Of a stretch of 45,538 bases of DNA, positions 35,302-43,587 are shown one piece after another (positions within the stretch are counted from its first letter, which is position 1; every line of letters starts with the position of its first letter). The translations under genes were made by a program, and so were the position numbers. Source of the DNA: Verrucomicrobiota bacterium. GTDB taxonomy: Bacteria; Verrucomicrobiota; Verrucomicrobiia; JAWXBN01. A model generated the notes under the pieces. The model had not been told where the DNA came from and searched no databases. It worked only from the letters and a program-made list of their open reading frames with translations. The DNA lies in the NCBI GenBank assembly GCA_034440155.1, contig JAWXBN010000098.1, forward strand, positions 1 through 45,538. The letters run 5' to 3'.

Positions 35302-36617
35302 AATCCCAAGACTCAATCCGTAGTTCAAAAGTTTCCAGAATAGCTGCCTTGGCGGGAACCGGTGCCAAAGTGGGGATGAATTATTTAAAGCATTATGGCA
35401 AGAAAGCGATTACGGGGAAAGCGGACCGTGAAGAGTTAAACCGTAATAATGCTAAGGATATTTATCAGACATTCAGCCATTTGAAAGGAGGCCCTCTTAA
35501 AGTGGCCCAAATGCTGAGTATCGACCAGAATATGCTCCCCGCGGCTTATGCCAAAGAGTTTTCGCAAGCCCAATATTCCGCCCCACCCTTATCATACCCC
35601 CTCGTGGTCCGCACCTTCCGCCGTGAATTTGGTAAAGAGCCTTTGGGGATTTTTGATTGTTTTGGTGCTGATGCAGTCAGTGGGGCATCCATCGGCCAAG
35701 TACATAAAGCCGGCTTGGGTAAAAAAGAATTTGCCGTGAAAGTGCAGTATCCCGGTGTGGCTGACAGTTTGAAAAGCGATTTGGCAGTGGTCAAACCCTT
35801 AGCACTCCAGATCATGGGCCTCAAAGAAGCTGATGTGATCGATTATTTTAATGAAGTGGAAACCCGCTTGCTCGAAGAGACTAATTATGATTTGGAGCTG
35901 AAACGTTCCGTAGACCTCTCTAGGCGTTCAGCTTTGGTTAAGAACGTTTGTTTTCCCGAGTATTACCCGGAATTCTCCTCCAAACGTATTCTCTGTATGG
36001 ATTGGGTCGATGGTATCACGATTGATAAATTTGCCGATGGTGATCCTTCCCAGAATGAACGGGATTTAATCGGCCAAGCCCTTTGGGACTTTTATGACCA
36101 TCAGGTCAATGTCCTCAGGGAATTCCATGCGGACCCTCATCCGGGGAATTTCCTGGTGCATAAAAATAAACTCTGGGTCTTGGATTTCGGTTGCACAAAA
36201 TCCCTCGATGATGATTTTTATCAGAAACATTTTATTTTTCTAGATCCCGGCATATTGGATGATCCTGCATTATTCCAAGAGGCTATGAGGAATATGAATA
36301 TCATCCTGCCCACCGATACTCGTGAGGAAAAGCAGAGATTGATGGATATTTGTGAACGCTCAATCAGGATGCTGGCCCGCCCATTCCATGAGGGGGAGTT
36401 CGACTTTGGGGATCCGTCTTATTTAAAGGAAATTTACCAGATGGCAGAGGAAAATGAACGAATAGGGGGAGGGTTTCGTTCTCTGAAAGGTAAAAGAGGA
36501 TCTGCCCATAGCCTGTATGTGAATCGGACTTATTTCGGGCTCTACAGCCTTTTGGCGAGACTGAAGGCAAAGGTGAAGACTTCCCATCGGGGCCGGCTTT
36601 ACAAAGAGGCTGTATAA
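35298..36617 (+). CDS. ABC1/UbiB (AarF) family atypical kinase or ATPase
   Basis: A 439-residue protein of the UbiB/COQ8 family, whose members support ubiquinone synthesis or lipid homeostasis. The family elements are present: the K-x-x-Q helix (KGGPLKVAQMLSID), the alanine-rich loop variant SGASIGQVHKA, catalytic lysine in FAVKVQYPG, ExD-type EETNYDLELKRS, HADPHPGNFLV and LDFGCTKSL. It lacks the C-terminal membrane helices of E. coli UbiB. Four-base overlap with the TetR gene, and divergent cydAB encodes a quinol oxidase, so a quinone link is plausible but unproved. Such kinases paired with TetR regulators are also known outside quinone operons. Confidence 0.88.
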   Translation: MKSQDSIRSSKVSRIAALAGTGAKVGMNYLKHYGKKAITGKADREELNRNNAKDIYQTFSHLKGGPLKVAQMLSIDQNMLPAAYAKEFSQAQYSAPPLSYPLVVRTFRREFGKEPLGIFDCFGADAVSGASIGQVHKAGLGKKEFAVKVQYPGVADSLKSDLAVVKPLALQIMGLKEADVIDYFNEVETRLLEETNYDLELKRSVDLSRRSALVKNVCFPEYYPEFSSKRILCMDWVDGITIDKFADGDPSQNERDLIGQALWDFYDHQVNVLREFHADPHPGNFLVHKNKLWVLDFGCTKSLDDDFYQKHFIFLDPGILDDPALFQEAMRNMNIILPTDTREEKQRLMDICERSIRMLARPFHEGEFDFGDPSYLKEIYQMAEENERIGGGFRSLKGKRGSAHSLYVNRTYFGLYSLLARLKAKVKTSHRGRLYKEAV

Positions 36618-36724
36618 TTTAGAAATCTGATGTCTATTTGCAGGGAAATGGCGTTTGGCTTTTTATGGGTAGATTGTGCGTCTGGAGTAAATCTCCTAGA
36701 CCCACTCACTGGAAATGACAAGAA

Positions 36725-37168
36725 TCACGATGGAATGATATTGATCCCGCGCAAACCAAAAAGGGGTGCGGCTATCAATAAATGGCGGTCATTGGAGAAA
36801 ATTTCGTCGAATCCATTTTCGGCGGCAGAGGCCAAATGCAAAGCATCGGCAGCCCGGATAAAAGTGTTTGCAGGAGCGGACGCATAAACATTCTCGACAC
36901 GAGCCACTATTTCCTCCGTGATCGGTAACCACCGGATGACTCCTTGCGTAATATCCATCCTTAGCTGAGCGAGAAATCCCAAGAGTTGGGGATGAGTAGC
37001 GTATCCTTCCCGAAACTTCCGATGGCAGACTGAAATTACTTCTGCCTTCCCGTGGAGGGAACAGACCAGTTCGCTCACTGTACCCATATGTTTTTGAACC
37101 TCAGCATATCCATCCTCAGCGCATAGGGTTTTGAAAATATAGGCAGAATCGTAATAAACAGACTTCAT
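36725..37168 (-). CDS. PIN-domain ribonuclease, VapC-type toxin
   Basis: A 147-residue PIN-domain protein, probably an RNA-cleaving toxin. The acidic metal-binding residues are visible: Asp7 in VYYDSAYIFK, a Glu near 43 (GKAEVISVCHR), Asp near 108 in RAADALHLASAAE and Asp near 125 in FSNDRHLL. This order and spacing match VapC. It overlaps the upstream antitoxin gene by four bases. The pair lies in a gene-poor region between the ABC1 kinase and tRNA-Cys, typical of acquired modules. Confidence 0.85.
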   Translation of the reverse strand: MKSVYYDSAYIFKTLCAEDGYAEVQKHMGTVSELVCSLHGKAEVISVCHRKFREGYATHPQLLGFLAQLRMDITQGVIRWLPITEEIVARVENVYASAPANTFIRAADALHLASAAENGFDEIFSNDRHLLIAAPLFGLRGINIIPS

Positions 37169-37428
37169 CGAGCGTCACGATCCTCACCAATCATGTGAGT
37201 GGAGTTCTGCCCAGCAGAAAAAGCGCCTGCCTGTAAGATAGCCTCATACTCAGGTAATAATTTGCGGTGACTCAGAGCAGATTGCTCGATTTTTGCAGTT
37301 AAGGCAGATCTTGAAAGTTCATGCTCTAACGATGATAATACAATATCCCTCAATGACTTACCTGTCTCGATAGCTCGAATTTTAGTCCTTTTATAGAGGA
37401 CTTCAGGAATATCAATAGTTGTTTTCAT
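37165..37428 (-). CDS. VapB-type antitoxin (ribbon-helix-helix)
   Basis: An 87-residue protein beginning MKTTIDIPEVLYKRTKIRAI and continuing ETGKSLRDIVLSSLEHEL, a ribbon-helix-helix DNA-binding fold as in many VapB antitoxins (T-x-D-I-P beta strand, then two helices). The C-terminal part, up to IGEDRDAR, should bind the toxin. Such antitoxins repress their own operon. It is translationally coupled to the toxin gene. Confidence 0.82.
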   Translation of the reverse strand: MKTTIDIPEVLYKRTKIRAIETGKSLRDIVLSSLEHELSRSALTAKIEQSALSHRKLLPEYEAILQAGAFSAGQNSTHMIGEDRDAR

Positions 37429-37982
37429 AGATACATATTGCCGTATTTATGCTTTTACGTCAATCCGCATCTTTTTAAGTTTTCTCGCTAAAATTATTAT
37501 CTACCTCGAACTTTCTTGAATGATTCGAAAACGACTAGTCATCATAAACATTGAATTTCCCCTAGTGGTGAAAAAATAAGTTCAAACCAATAATAAAAAC
37601 CCGTGCGTCGACTGTATCTTATTTTTGGCTTCTCTCGGAGGTTAAGGGGTGTCAGCACCTTGTAATATCCAAACGTACAGTACTCCTTCAAGTGCTTCCT
37701 CTACGGAATATCCCTCTCAACTCAGATAATTGTTATTCCAATATGTCAACCGATAATCCAACTGTAGGATTCAGGTTAAAACCTTTGTTATGACAGGGCA
37801 CCTTAGATGGGGAGGGCTATCAGGACATGATTGGACAAAGCCTTTGTCTAAGACGTTTGAAAATACTTCTTAGGCCAACCTAAAACGTCCCTGAGAAAAT
37901 AGAACTAGTGATTAGTTTTGCTTGTTTTTTGAACTCTTGAAAGCGAGTTTTAAGCAATAGAATAAGTGCTTCTGTAAGGAAT
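37429..37982. other. Gene-free stretch between vapB and tRNA-Cys
   Basis: About 550 bases without a credible frame. It holds several small hairpins at 37834-37848 (GACAAA/TTTGTC) and 37852-37889 (GACGTTT/AAACGTC with TTAGG/CCTAA inside). It should include the vapB promoter at its left and the end of the tRNA-Cys transcript at its right. No repeat of the tRNA end (attachment site) was seen. Confidence 0.45.
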
Positions 37983-38057
37983 TGGAGGCGGAGGTCGGAA
38001 TCGAACCGACTCATAGGGCTTTTGCAGAGCCCGGCCTTCCCACTTGGCAACTCCGCC
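37983..38057 (-). tRNA. tRNA-Cys (anticodon GCA)
   Basis: On the minus strand the acceptor GGCGGAG pairs with CTCCGCC, the anticodon stem GGGCT/AGCCC closes loop CTGCAAA (anticodon GCA), and the T arm GTCGG-TTCGATT-CCGAC is perfect. The discriminator is U, as required for cysteine, and CCA is encoded (complement of 37983-37985). The D arm contains AAGTGGGAAGGC. Confidence 0.95.
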
Positions 38058-38237
38058 TTCATAAAAAGCATCGGTGAGGAAATATGGGGCTTGTCGGGTT
38101 CGGCATCAAGTCTAATCTCTGAAAATGATGCCGGAAGGGCTCTTAAAAAGCTTTTTTTCTCGCTCTTAGGGTTTTATCAGCGTAGTAAAAAAGATGCTTG
38201 GAGAGGGAAGGAATCACCTGTAACAAGCGGAGTAACC

Positions 38238-39491
38238 ATGAAAATATGTGATTTGACCCAGTTTTATTCACCCGATAGCGGGGGGGTAAAACGTTATCTG
38301 ACTGAAAAACAGGCCTATATTGCCGAGTATACAGCTCATGACCATGTACTGATCGTGCCCGGGGCCACCTCCGGAGTCACCCAAGAAGGACAGACCAGAA
38401 TCCATACGATCCGTTCCCCCCGGATCACACCGACATCACGTTACCGGATGATGCTTCGGATGAATGAATTGCACCGGATATTGGAGCAGGAAATGCCGGA
38501 TATTATTGAATTAGGCGATCCCTATCATGTGGCTTGGTCAGCGGTTAAATTTGCGGATATCCATAAGATCCCGGTCGTGGGATTTTATCATAGTAACTTT
38601 CCCGAGGCTTATGTCCGGACATTCATGCGGTTTTTTGGTTCTGGAATCGCCCATGCTTCTGAGCGGTATGCACAGAATTACGTATGTAGACTCTATAACC
38701 GGATGACAGCGACATTGGTGCCTTCACCCGGGCTCCATCAGTTACTTTCCAGCTGGGGTGTAAAAAAACTCTTTGATGTGGACTTGGGTGTGGACATACA
38801 GACTTTTTCTCCTGAGATGGCGCAGCCCGCCCAATTACGCAAAAATCTGGGATTACCCGAATCAACCAAGCTTTTGCTTTATGTGACGAGGTTATCCCGG
38901 GAAAAAAATGTCCAGACACTTTTGAATGCTTTTGAGCTTTTGGTGCAGGCTTCAGATCCCCATCTTACGATTCCTGCGCCTCCCGTGACGCAAGGAATCG
39001 GGGCGGATCCTGTTCGTCCCGTCATTCGTGATACCCAATCGGGGGCCAAACCCTATCACCTGATTATTGTGGGGGATGGTCCGCTCAAAAAAGCTGTTCA
39101 AGCGACAGCTAACCGTACAAAGGCCCTCACCCATTTGCCCTATATCTCGGATAAGTCTAAGCTGGCTACCCTTTATGCGAGTGTCGATCTTTTTGTCCAT
39201 CCCGGTGTGCTGGAAACATTTGGCCTCGCGGCATTAGAAGCGCAGAGCTGTGGCACCCCGGTATGCGGAATCAAGGGCAGCCGTTTAGACAGGATTATTT
39301 TCACCGGCCTGAAATTCTGGGCGAGTATGAATAGTCCAGAGAATCTGGCGAATGCCATCCAGCAAATGTGTTTCTTGGATTTGAAGGCAATGGGTCAGGA
39401 AGCGCGTAAGGCGGTTGTCGAGAAATACTCTTGGCCATCGGTTTTTGACAAGCTTTTCAGTATCTATGCCGAGTTAACCGGGAAAAAATGA
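38238..39491 (+). CDS. GT4-family glycosyltransferase
   Basis: A 417-residue GT-B glycosyltransferase of the GT4 (glycogen-synthase-like) type. The N-terminal acceptor domain starts MKICDLTQFYSPDSGGVKRY (the G-G-V-x-R/K motif), and the donor domain contains LLYVTRLSREKNVQTLLNAF, IVGDGPLKK, and HPGVLETFGLAALEAQSCGTPV, where the E-x-F-G-x-x-x-x-E motif binds the sugar nucleotide. An insertion of about 35 residues (HLTIPAPPVTQGIGADPVRP and following) lies between the LSREKN and VGDGPL motifs. The frame opens upstream within tRNA-Cys, but ATG 38238 has GGAG about ten bases before it. The sugar and acceptor are unknown; mannosyl or glucosyl transfer to lipid or polysaccharide is typical. Confidence 0.9.
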   Translation: MKICDLTQFYSPDSGGVKRYLTEKQAYIAEYTAHDHVLIVPGATSGVTQEGQTRIHTIRSPRITPTSRYRMMLRMNELHRILEQEMPDIIELGDPYHVAWSAVKFADIHKIPVVGFYHSNFPEAYVRTFMRFFGSGIAHASERYAQNYVCRLYNRMTATLVPSPGLHQLLSSWGVKKLFDVDLGVDIQTFSPEMAQPAQLRKNLGLPESTKLLLYVTRLSREKNVQTLLNAFELLVQASDPHLTIPAPPVTQGIGADPVRPVIRDTQSGAKPYHLIIVGDGPLKKAVQATANRTKALTHLPYISDKSKLATLYASVDLFVHPGVLETFGLAALEAQSCGTPVCGIKGSRLDRIIFTGLKFWASMNSPENLANAIQQMCFLDLKAMGQEARKAVVEKYSWPSVFDKLFSIYAELTGKK

Positions 39492-39550
39492 TTTGTTCGA
39501 CCCGCTAGGCAAGGTCTTGATCTCTTCGCGTATCTTTGTAAAGTGAAGGC

Positions 39551-41530
39551 ATGTCACTGGTTTCCCGTCATTTGATTTTCGCTGAAAGTAAAAAGTCCAT
39601 CTTACCTTCTACATTGTCTAACGCCCTCTTGATCTATAACAAAGTCGGCACCCCCGACTGGGTCAAAGAGAGCATTCAAGAGCTTGTCCATGATCATAAC
39701 TGGAAAGAACTCAATGACCGTTTCTATAAACAAATGTCATTTGGTACTGGGGGGATCCGTGGCCGGACAATCGGGAATACAATTACATCTACTGAAGAGG
39801 GAATCCCCACGGAGCTCGGTCGCCCGCAGCACCCGGCCGTCGGTACGAATACGATGAATGAGTATAATTTGATCCGTGCCGTAAAAGGACTCTGCCGCTA
39901 CGTTCTCAAAAATTTCCAGCCCACTCCCGAATGCCCTCGTCCACGAATGGTTTTCGCCCATGATACCCGCCATTTTTCACGTGAATTTGCAGAGATGGCC
40001 GCCCGTGTCGTCCAAAGAATGGGAGTCGATGTCTCGCTTTTTGAGAGTGAACGTTCCACTCCAGAACTCTCCTTCGCCCTCAGGCATTTGAATGCCCATG
40101 CAGGTGGGGTCATCACGGCTAGTCATAATCCGGCCCATGATAATGGATTTAAAGTCTATTATTCGGATGGTGCCCAAATCGTCGATCCCCATGCATCCGG
40201 GATTATCGATGAAGTCAATGCCGGCTCGGATCAGCCGACTGAAGAAGGGGCGATGGTCACCCCCGGAGAGTACGCGGTCCTGGGTGCAGAGATAGATGAC
40301 TTATACGTTCAAAAACTGCTCACCCTCTTGCTTGATGCACCGATGGTCCAGTCGCAGCAGGCGAATTTAAAAATCGTCTATTCACCCCTGCATGGGACTG
40401 GGGTGAAATTAATCCCGCGTATTTTGAGTGAGCTGGGTTTTAGCCATAGCCTTGTGGAGGCTCAATCATCAGCCGATGGGCGTTTCCCCACGGTTTCTAC
40501 TCCGAACCCAGAATATCCAGCGAGCTTAAAGATGGCCATCGAGCAGGCAGAGTCCCTCGGAGCTGATTTGGTAGTGGCCACGGATCCGGATACCGATCGT
40601 ATGGGGGCTGCCGCCCGGGATTCACAAGGGGAGCTTGTTTTATTAAGCGGGAATCAGATTGCCTCCTTAATCGCCTTTTACCGGACTCATAAACTAACGG
40701 AGCAAGGCGTTATCAATGGGAATAATGCCAAAGACCATGCGGCCCTGATCAAAACCGTAGTGACCACTGACTTACTGAAATCGATCGCCACCCACTTTGG
40801 TGTTAAAATCGTGGAGACACTCACGGGCTTTAAATACATAGCGGAGAAGCTGGGTGACTATGAGCAAATTGTTCTTGATGCCAAAAAGATGACAACGGCG
40901 GAATACTCCGCACTCAATGAGCGGGCGAAACGCGACTTACTCCTGAAATACAGCACATATTATATCTTTGGGGGAGAGGAAAGTTACGGTTACAGTGCCT
41001 CGGACTTTGTCCGGGATAAGGATGCGAATGCCGCTGTCCTGATGTTTTGTGAAACAGCTGCTTTTGCTAAAGCACAGGGATTAACCCTGGTGCAAATGCT
41101 CGATGATATCTACATGCGTTTGGGATTTTTCTCGGAGATACTGGGACAAATCACCCTGGAAGGTGCTGAAGGGGCCCAGAAGATTAAAAGGTTACTCGCC
41201 TCTTATGCGGAAAATCAACCGGCTGAGCTCGCTGGGAGAAAGATAGTGAAAGTCCAGCGTTTTGACCAAGAGGATATGCATGATGTGGACGGCAAATTGC
41301 TCCCCAAAGAATTAATGTATTTATACCATTTTGAAGATGGTGGACGCGTGGCCGTGCGGGGGTCAGGCACAGAACCTAAAGTCAAATATTACCTCTTTGC
41401 CCAAAAGTTACCCAGAGCCGGTGGGGTCTTTACAGTCGCAGAGCTGGCTTTGGCTAAATCCACTACAGACACCTTGCTCAAAGAGTCTTGGAAGGTTATT
41501 GAGCAAAATGCGCAAGAACGAATGGCCTAA
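39551..41530 (+). CDS. Phosphohexomutase (phosphoglucomutase/phosphomannomutase family, long form)
   Basis: A 659-residue alpha-D-phosphohexomutase that interconverts hexose 1- and 6-phosphates. The active serine lies in VITASHNPAHDNGFKVYY, the metal site in VVATDPDTDRMG, the sugar-binding loop in FGGEESYGYSASDFVRDKDA, and the phosphate-binding loop in VRGSGTEPKVKYY. The length fits the long PGM2-type enzymes (about 570-650) more than AlgC-type ones (about 460). GAAGG precedes the ATG. It follows the glycosyltransferase by 59 bases and may supply its activated sugar. It is near-convergent with the COG0523 gene. One motif copy at 41292. Confidence 0.92.
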   Translation: MSLVSRHLIFAESKKSILPSTLSNALLIYNKVGTPDWVKESIQELVHDHNWKELNDRFYKQMSFGTGGIRGRTIGNTITSTEEGIPTELGRPQHPAVGTNTMNEYNLIRAVKGLCRYVLKNFQPTPECPRPRMVFAHDTRHFSREFAEMAARVVQRMGVDVSLFESERSTPELSFALRHLNAHAGGVITASHNPAHDNGFKVYYSDGAQIVDPHASGIIDEVNAGSDQPTEEGAMVTPGEYAVLGAEIDDLYVQKLLTLLLDAPMVQSQQANLKIVYSPLHGTGVKLIPRILSELGFSHSLVEAQSSADGRFPTVSTPNPEYPASLKMAIEQAESLGADLVVATDPDTDRMGAAARDSQGELVLLSGNQIASLIAFYRTHKLTEQGVINGNNAKDHAALIKTVVTTDLLKSIATHFGVKIVETLTGFKYIAEKLGDYEQIVLDAKKMTTAEYSALNERAKRDLLLKYSTYYIFGGEESYGYSASDFVRDKDANAAVLMFCETAAFAKAQGLTLVQMLDDIYMRLGFFSEILGQITLEGAEGAQKIKRLLASYAENQPAELAGRKIVKVQRFDQEDMHDVDGKLLPKELMYLYHFEDGGRVAVRGSGTEPKVKYYLFAQKLPRAGGVFTVAELALAKSTTDTLLKESWKVIEQNAQERMA

Positions 41531-41537
41531 CCGATGA

Positions 41538-42506
41538 TTATTTGAGGGTTTCTTCCAATTGCGCTGTCAGGCTTTTCTGGTCGATTTTTGGCCCGATAAA
41601 TACAAGTTGTGAAAAGGGTTCTTCCCCGGCGAGCCATTCCTTGTCCCAATACATGGAGAAACGGTTGTTTACCCCGTGGAAAATGGCTTTTCTCTTTTCA
41701 TCGGCAACAAAGATAATTCCTTTGCTCCGGATCACCCGTCCTTTCTCGCTAATGGATTGTACCCATGTCTCAAACTTCACCAGGTTAAATGGTTTTTTTG
41801 TCGTATAACTGAATGAAATGATATCCGTGTCATGGTGGTGGTGGGACTCATTCAGAAGGTCAGGTTCCAGTTGGAGCTTTTGATTCACGTCAAATACACC
41901 GACATCCAAAACCTCCTTGAGGGGGATGACGCCGTTTTGTGTTTTGAGGATGCGGGCAAAAGGATTAAGTTCGCGCAATTTGCGTTCAAGGGTGAGGATA
42001 TCCGACATCGGGACAAGGTCTGTTTTATTAATAACGAGGAAGTCGCCGAGGCGCACTTGGTCTTCCACGGTGGCGCTGACATCAAATTGTTTTTGAAAAT
42101 TTTCGGCATCCACGAGTGTGATGATCGAATCCAAGCGGACGATTTTCTGGAGCTCGGGAATATTAAAGAATGTCTGGGCTACGGGGCCGGGATTAGCCAG
42201 CCCAGTGGTTTCGATAATGATATAGTCGAGTTGATTTTTCCGTTCAAAGAGTTTGCGTATGGATTTAACGAGGTCGGTGCGGACAGTGCAGCATATACAG
42301 CCGTTATTCATTTCGAGGACTTCTTCGTCCCCTTTTTCGATCAAGGCATTATCGATGTTGATCGCCCCAAATTCATTAATAATCAATCCGATTTTATAAC
42401 CGTGTTTTTCTTTCAGGATATAATTCAGGGTCGTTGTTTTTCCGGCTCCGAGGAAACCGGTAAGGATGGAAATGGGGGTGATTTTGTATGTGGATACTTC
42501 GGGCAT
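41538..42506 (-). CDS. COG0523 (CobW/ZNG1-like) metallochaperone GTPase
   Basis: A 322-residue G3E GTPase that delivers a metal, often zinc, to client enzymes. Walker [16 protein letters not shown], the metal motif CxCC in [25 protein letters not shown], and the guanine motif NKTDLV are all visible. A short histidine cluster (ESHHHHDTD) separates the GTPase core from the C-terminal CobW domain (PFNLVKFETWVQSI, VRSKGIIFV, GVNNRFSMY). It is the last gene of a leftward trio with the WD40 gene (4-base gap) and a second COG0523 gene. CobW (cobalt) is less likely, as no cobalamin genes are near. Two motif copies, at 41975 and in the neighbour. Confidence 0.92.
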   Translation of the reverse strand: MPEVSTYKITPISILTGFLGAGKTTTLNYILKEKHGYKIGLIINEFGAINIDNALIEKGDEEVLEMNNGCICCTVRTDLVKSIRKLFERKNQLDYIIIETTGLANPGPVAQTFFNIPELQKIVRLDSIITLVDAENFQKQFDVSATVEDQVRLGDFLVINKTDLVPMSDILTLERKLRELNPFARILKTQNGVIPLKEVLDVGVFDVNQKLQLEPDLLNESHHHHDTDIISFSYTTKKPFNLVKFETWVQSISEKGRVIRSKGIIFVADEKRKAIFHGVNNRFSMYWDKEWLAGEEPFSQLVFIGPKIDQKSLTAQLEETLK

Positions 42507-42510
42507 AAGA

Positions 42511-43563
42511 TTATTTGGTTAAATTAACATTCCAGACGCGTAATGATCCCCTTTCGCCACCTGCGGCGATTTGTTTGCCATCAGGGCTCCAAGCCATGGA
42601 TTGCAGGGGATCGTCATCCAAGGCGCGTATGGCGACGAAGTTTTTGATTGATTGGCTGTAAAGCTCGATATGTCCCGCAGACGTGCCTACGGCGAGGAGA
42701 AGGGGTTCTTTCGGGTGATAAGCCATCGTAGCAATTTGCCCCGCTACCGTTTCGAACATTTCGGGGGTGGACCCCGAGGGGCCAGTCCCTTTAAAGTCCC
42801 AAATCGTGACATTATTCAGGTTTGCAGAGGCCAAATAGCGGCTCTGGGGATTCCATGCGATGGATTGGATTTTGACGGCGTAACCGCTCATGTGCAGGTC
42901 TTCGACCTTTTGTTTAATCGGCCAGATATGGAGGGATGAGTCTTGGTTACCTGAAGCGATCCATTTTCCGCTAGGACTCCAGCGGATGGTCAGGAGGGAG
43001 CCTTTATAGGCTAAGGGGGTCATGGAGGCGAGGTCACTAATATCCCAGAGGGAGATACCACCGTAACTAGCGACCGCCAGCTCGGGTTTGCCGTGATTCC
43101 AGTCGAGTCCCGCGATCGTGCCGCCATGCTCGGGCGATGTAAAAATAAGTGTGCCGTCGGATTTCCAGATATAAACTTTTTTCGCTGCGCTGGTGGCGAG
43201 GTATTCCCCGCAAGCCGACCATGCCCCGTGCTCGACCCATGCTCCGGCATGGTCGAGGTCTTGGACTTTACTGAAATCGTCGAGGGAATAAATGGCTGCC
43301 TTTTTATTATCATATCCGATGGCGAGCAAATTGCGCACAGGATTCGTGTTATTCCAGAAAGTCCCGGCTGCCGCCCCGGGGAGGGCGGATATTTTTTTGC
43401 CGGTCTGCGCCTCATGGATGAGTGTATCCCCATCCACGGGAGAGGAGCAAAGTAAACGGTTATCGAAACTATAAGACATGGCGATGACACAGGCGTCGAA
43501 TCGGGTTTCAAAAACGGGAGTGTATTTTTTTGCAATCTCTGCTGTATCGATCTGTTTGGGCAT
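42511..43563 (-). CDS. WD40-repeat beta-propeller protein
   Basis: A 350-residue protein built of about seven WD40-like blades. Repeating units end in forms such as VYIWKSDG, ISLWDISDL, LHIWPIKQ, VTIWDFKG and LRVWNVNLTK, spaced about 40 residues apart, with G-x-W-S-P-S/D-G-K turns (RWSPSGKWIASGNQDSS, AWSPDGKQIAAGGERGS). No signal peptide is seen, so it should be cytoplasmic. The family gives a binding platform, not a reaction. Its position between two COG0523 GTPases, with 4- and 24-base gaps, suggests it scaffolds metal transfer or is a client. Copies of the 9-base motif at 42731 and 43326. Confidence 0.88.
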   Translation of the reverse strand: MPKQIDTAEIAKKYTPVFETRFDACVIAMSYSFDNRLLCSSPVDGDTLIHEAQTGKKISALPGAAAGTFWNNTNPVRNLLAIGYDNKKAAIYSLDDFSKVQDLDHAGAWVEHGAWSACGEYLATSAAKKVYIWKSDGTLIFTSPEHGGTIAGLDWNHGKPELAVASYGGISLWDISDLASMTPLAYKGSLLTIRWSPSGKWIASGNQDSSLHIWPIKQKVEDLHMSGYAVKIQSIAWNPQSRYLASANLNNVTIWDFKGTGPSGSTPEMFETVAGQIATMAYHPKEPLLLAVGTSAGHIELYSQSIKNFVAIRALDDDPLQSMAWSPDGKQIAAGGERGSLRVWNVNLTK

Positions 43564-43587
43564 GGCGGGATTTTTTAGAGGTAGGGT

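Noticed and set aside
37834-37889. Nested hairpins as an attachment site or small RNA
   Set aside because: Stems are only 5-7 bp in AT-rich DNA, and no copy of the tRNA end is nearby.
38022-38237. N-terminal extension of the glycosyltransferase
   Set aside because: This part of the frame begins inside tRNA-Cys, and a ribosome-binding site supports the later ATG at 38238.
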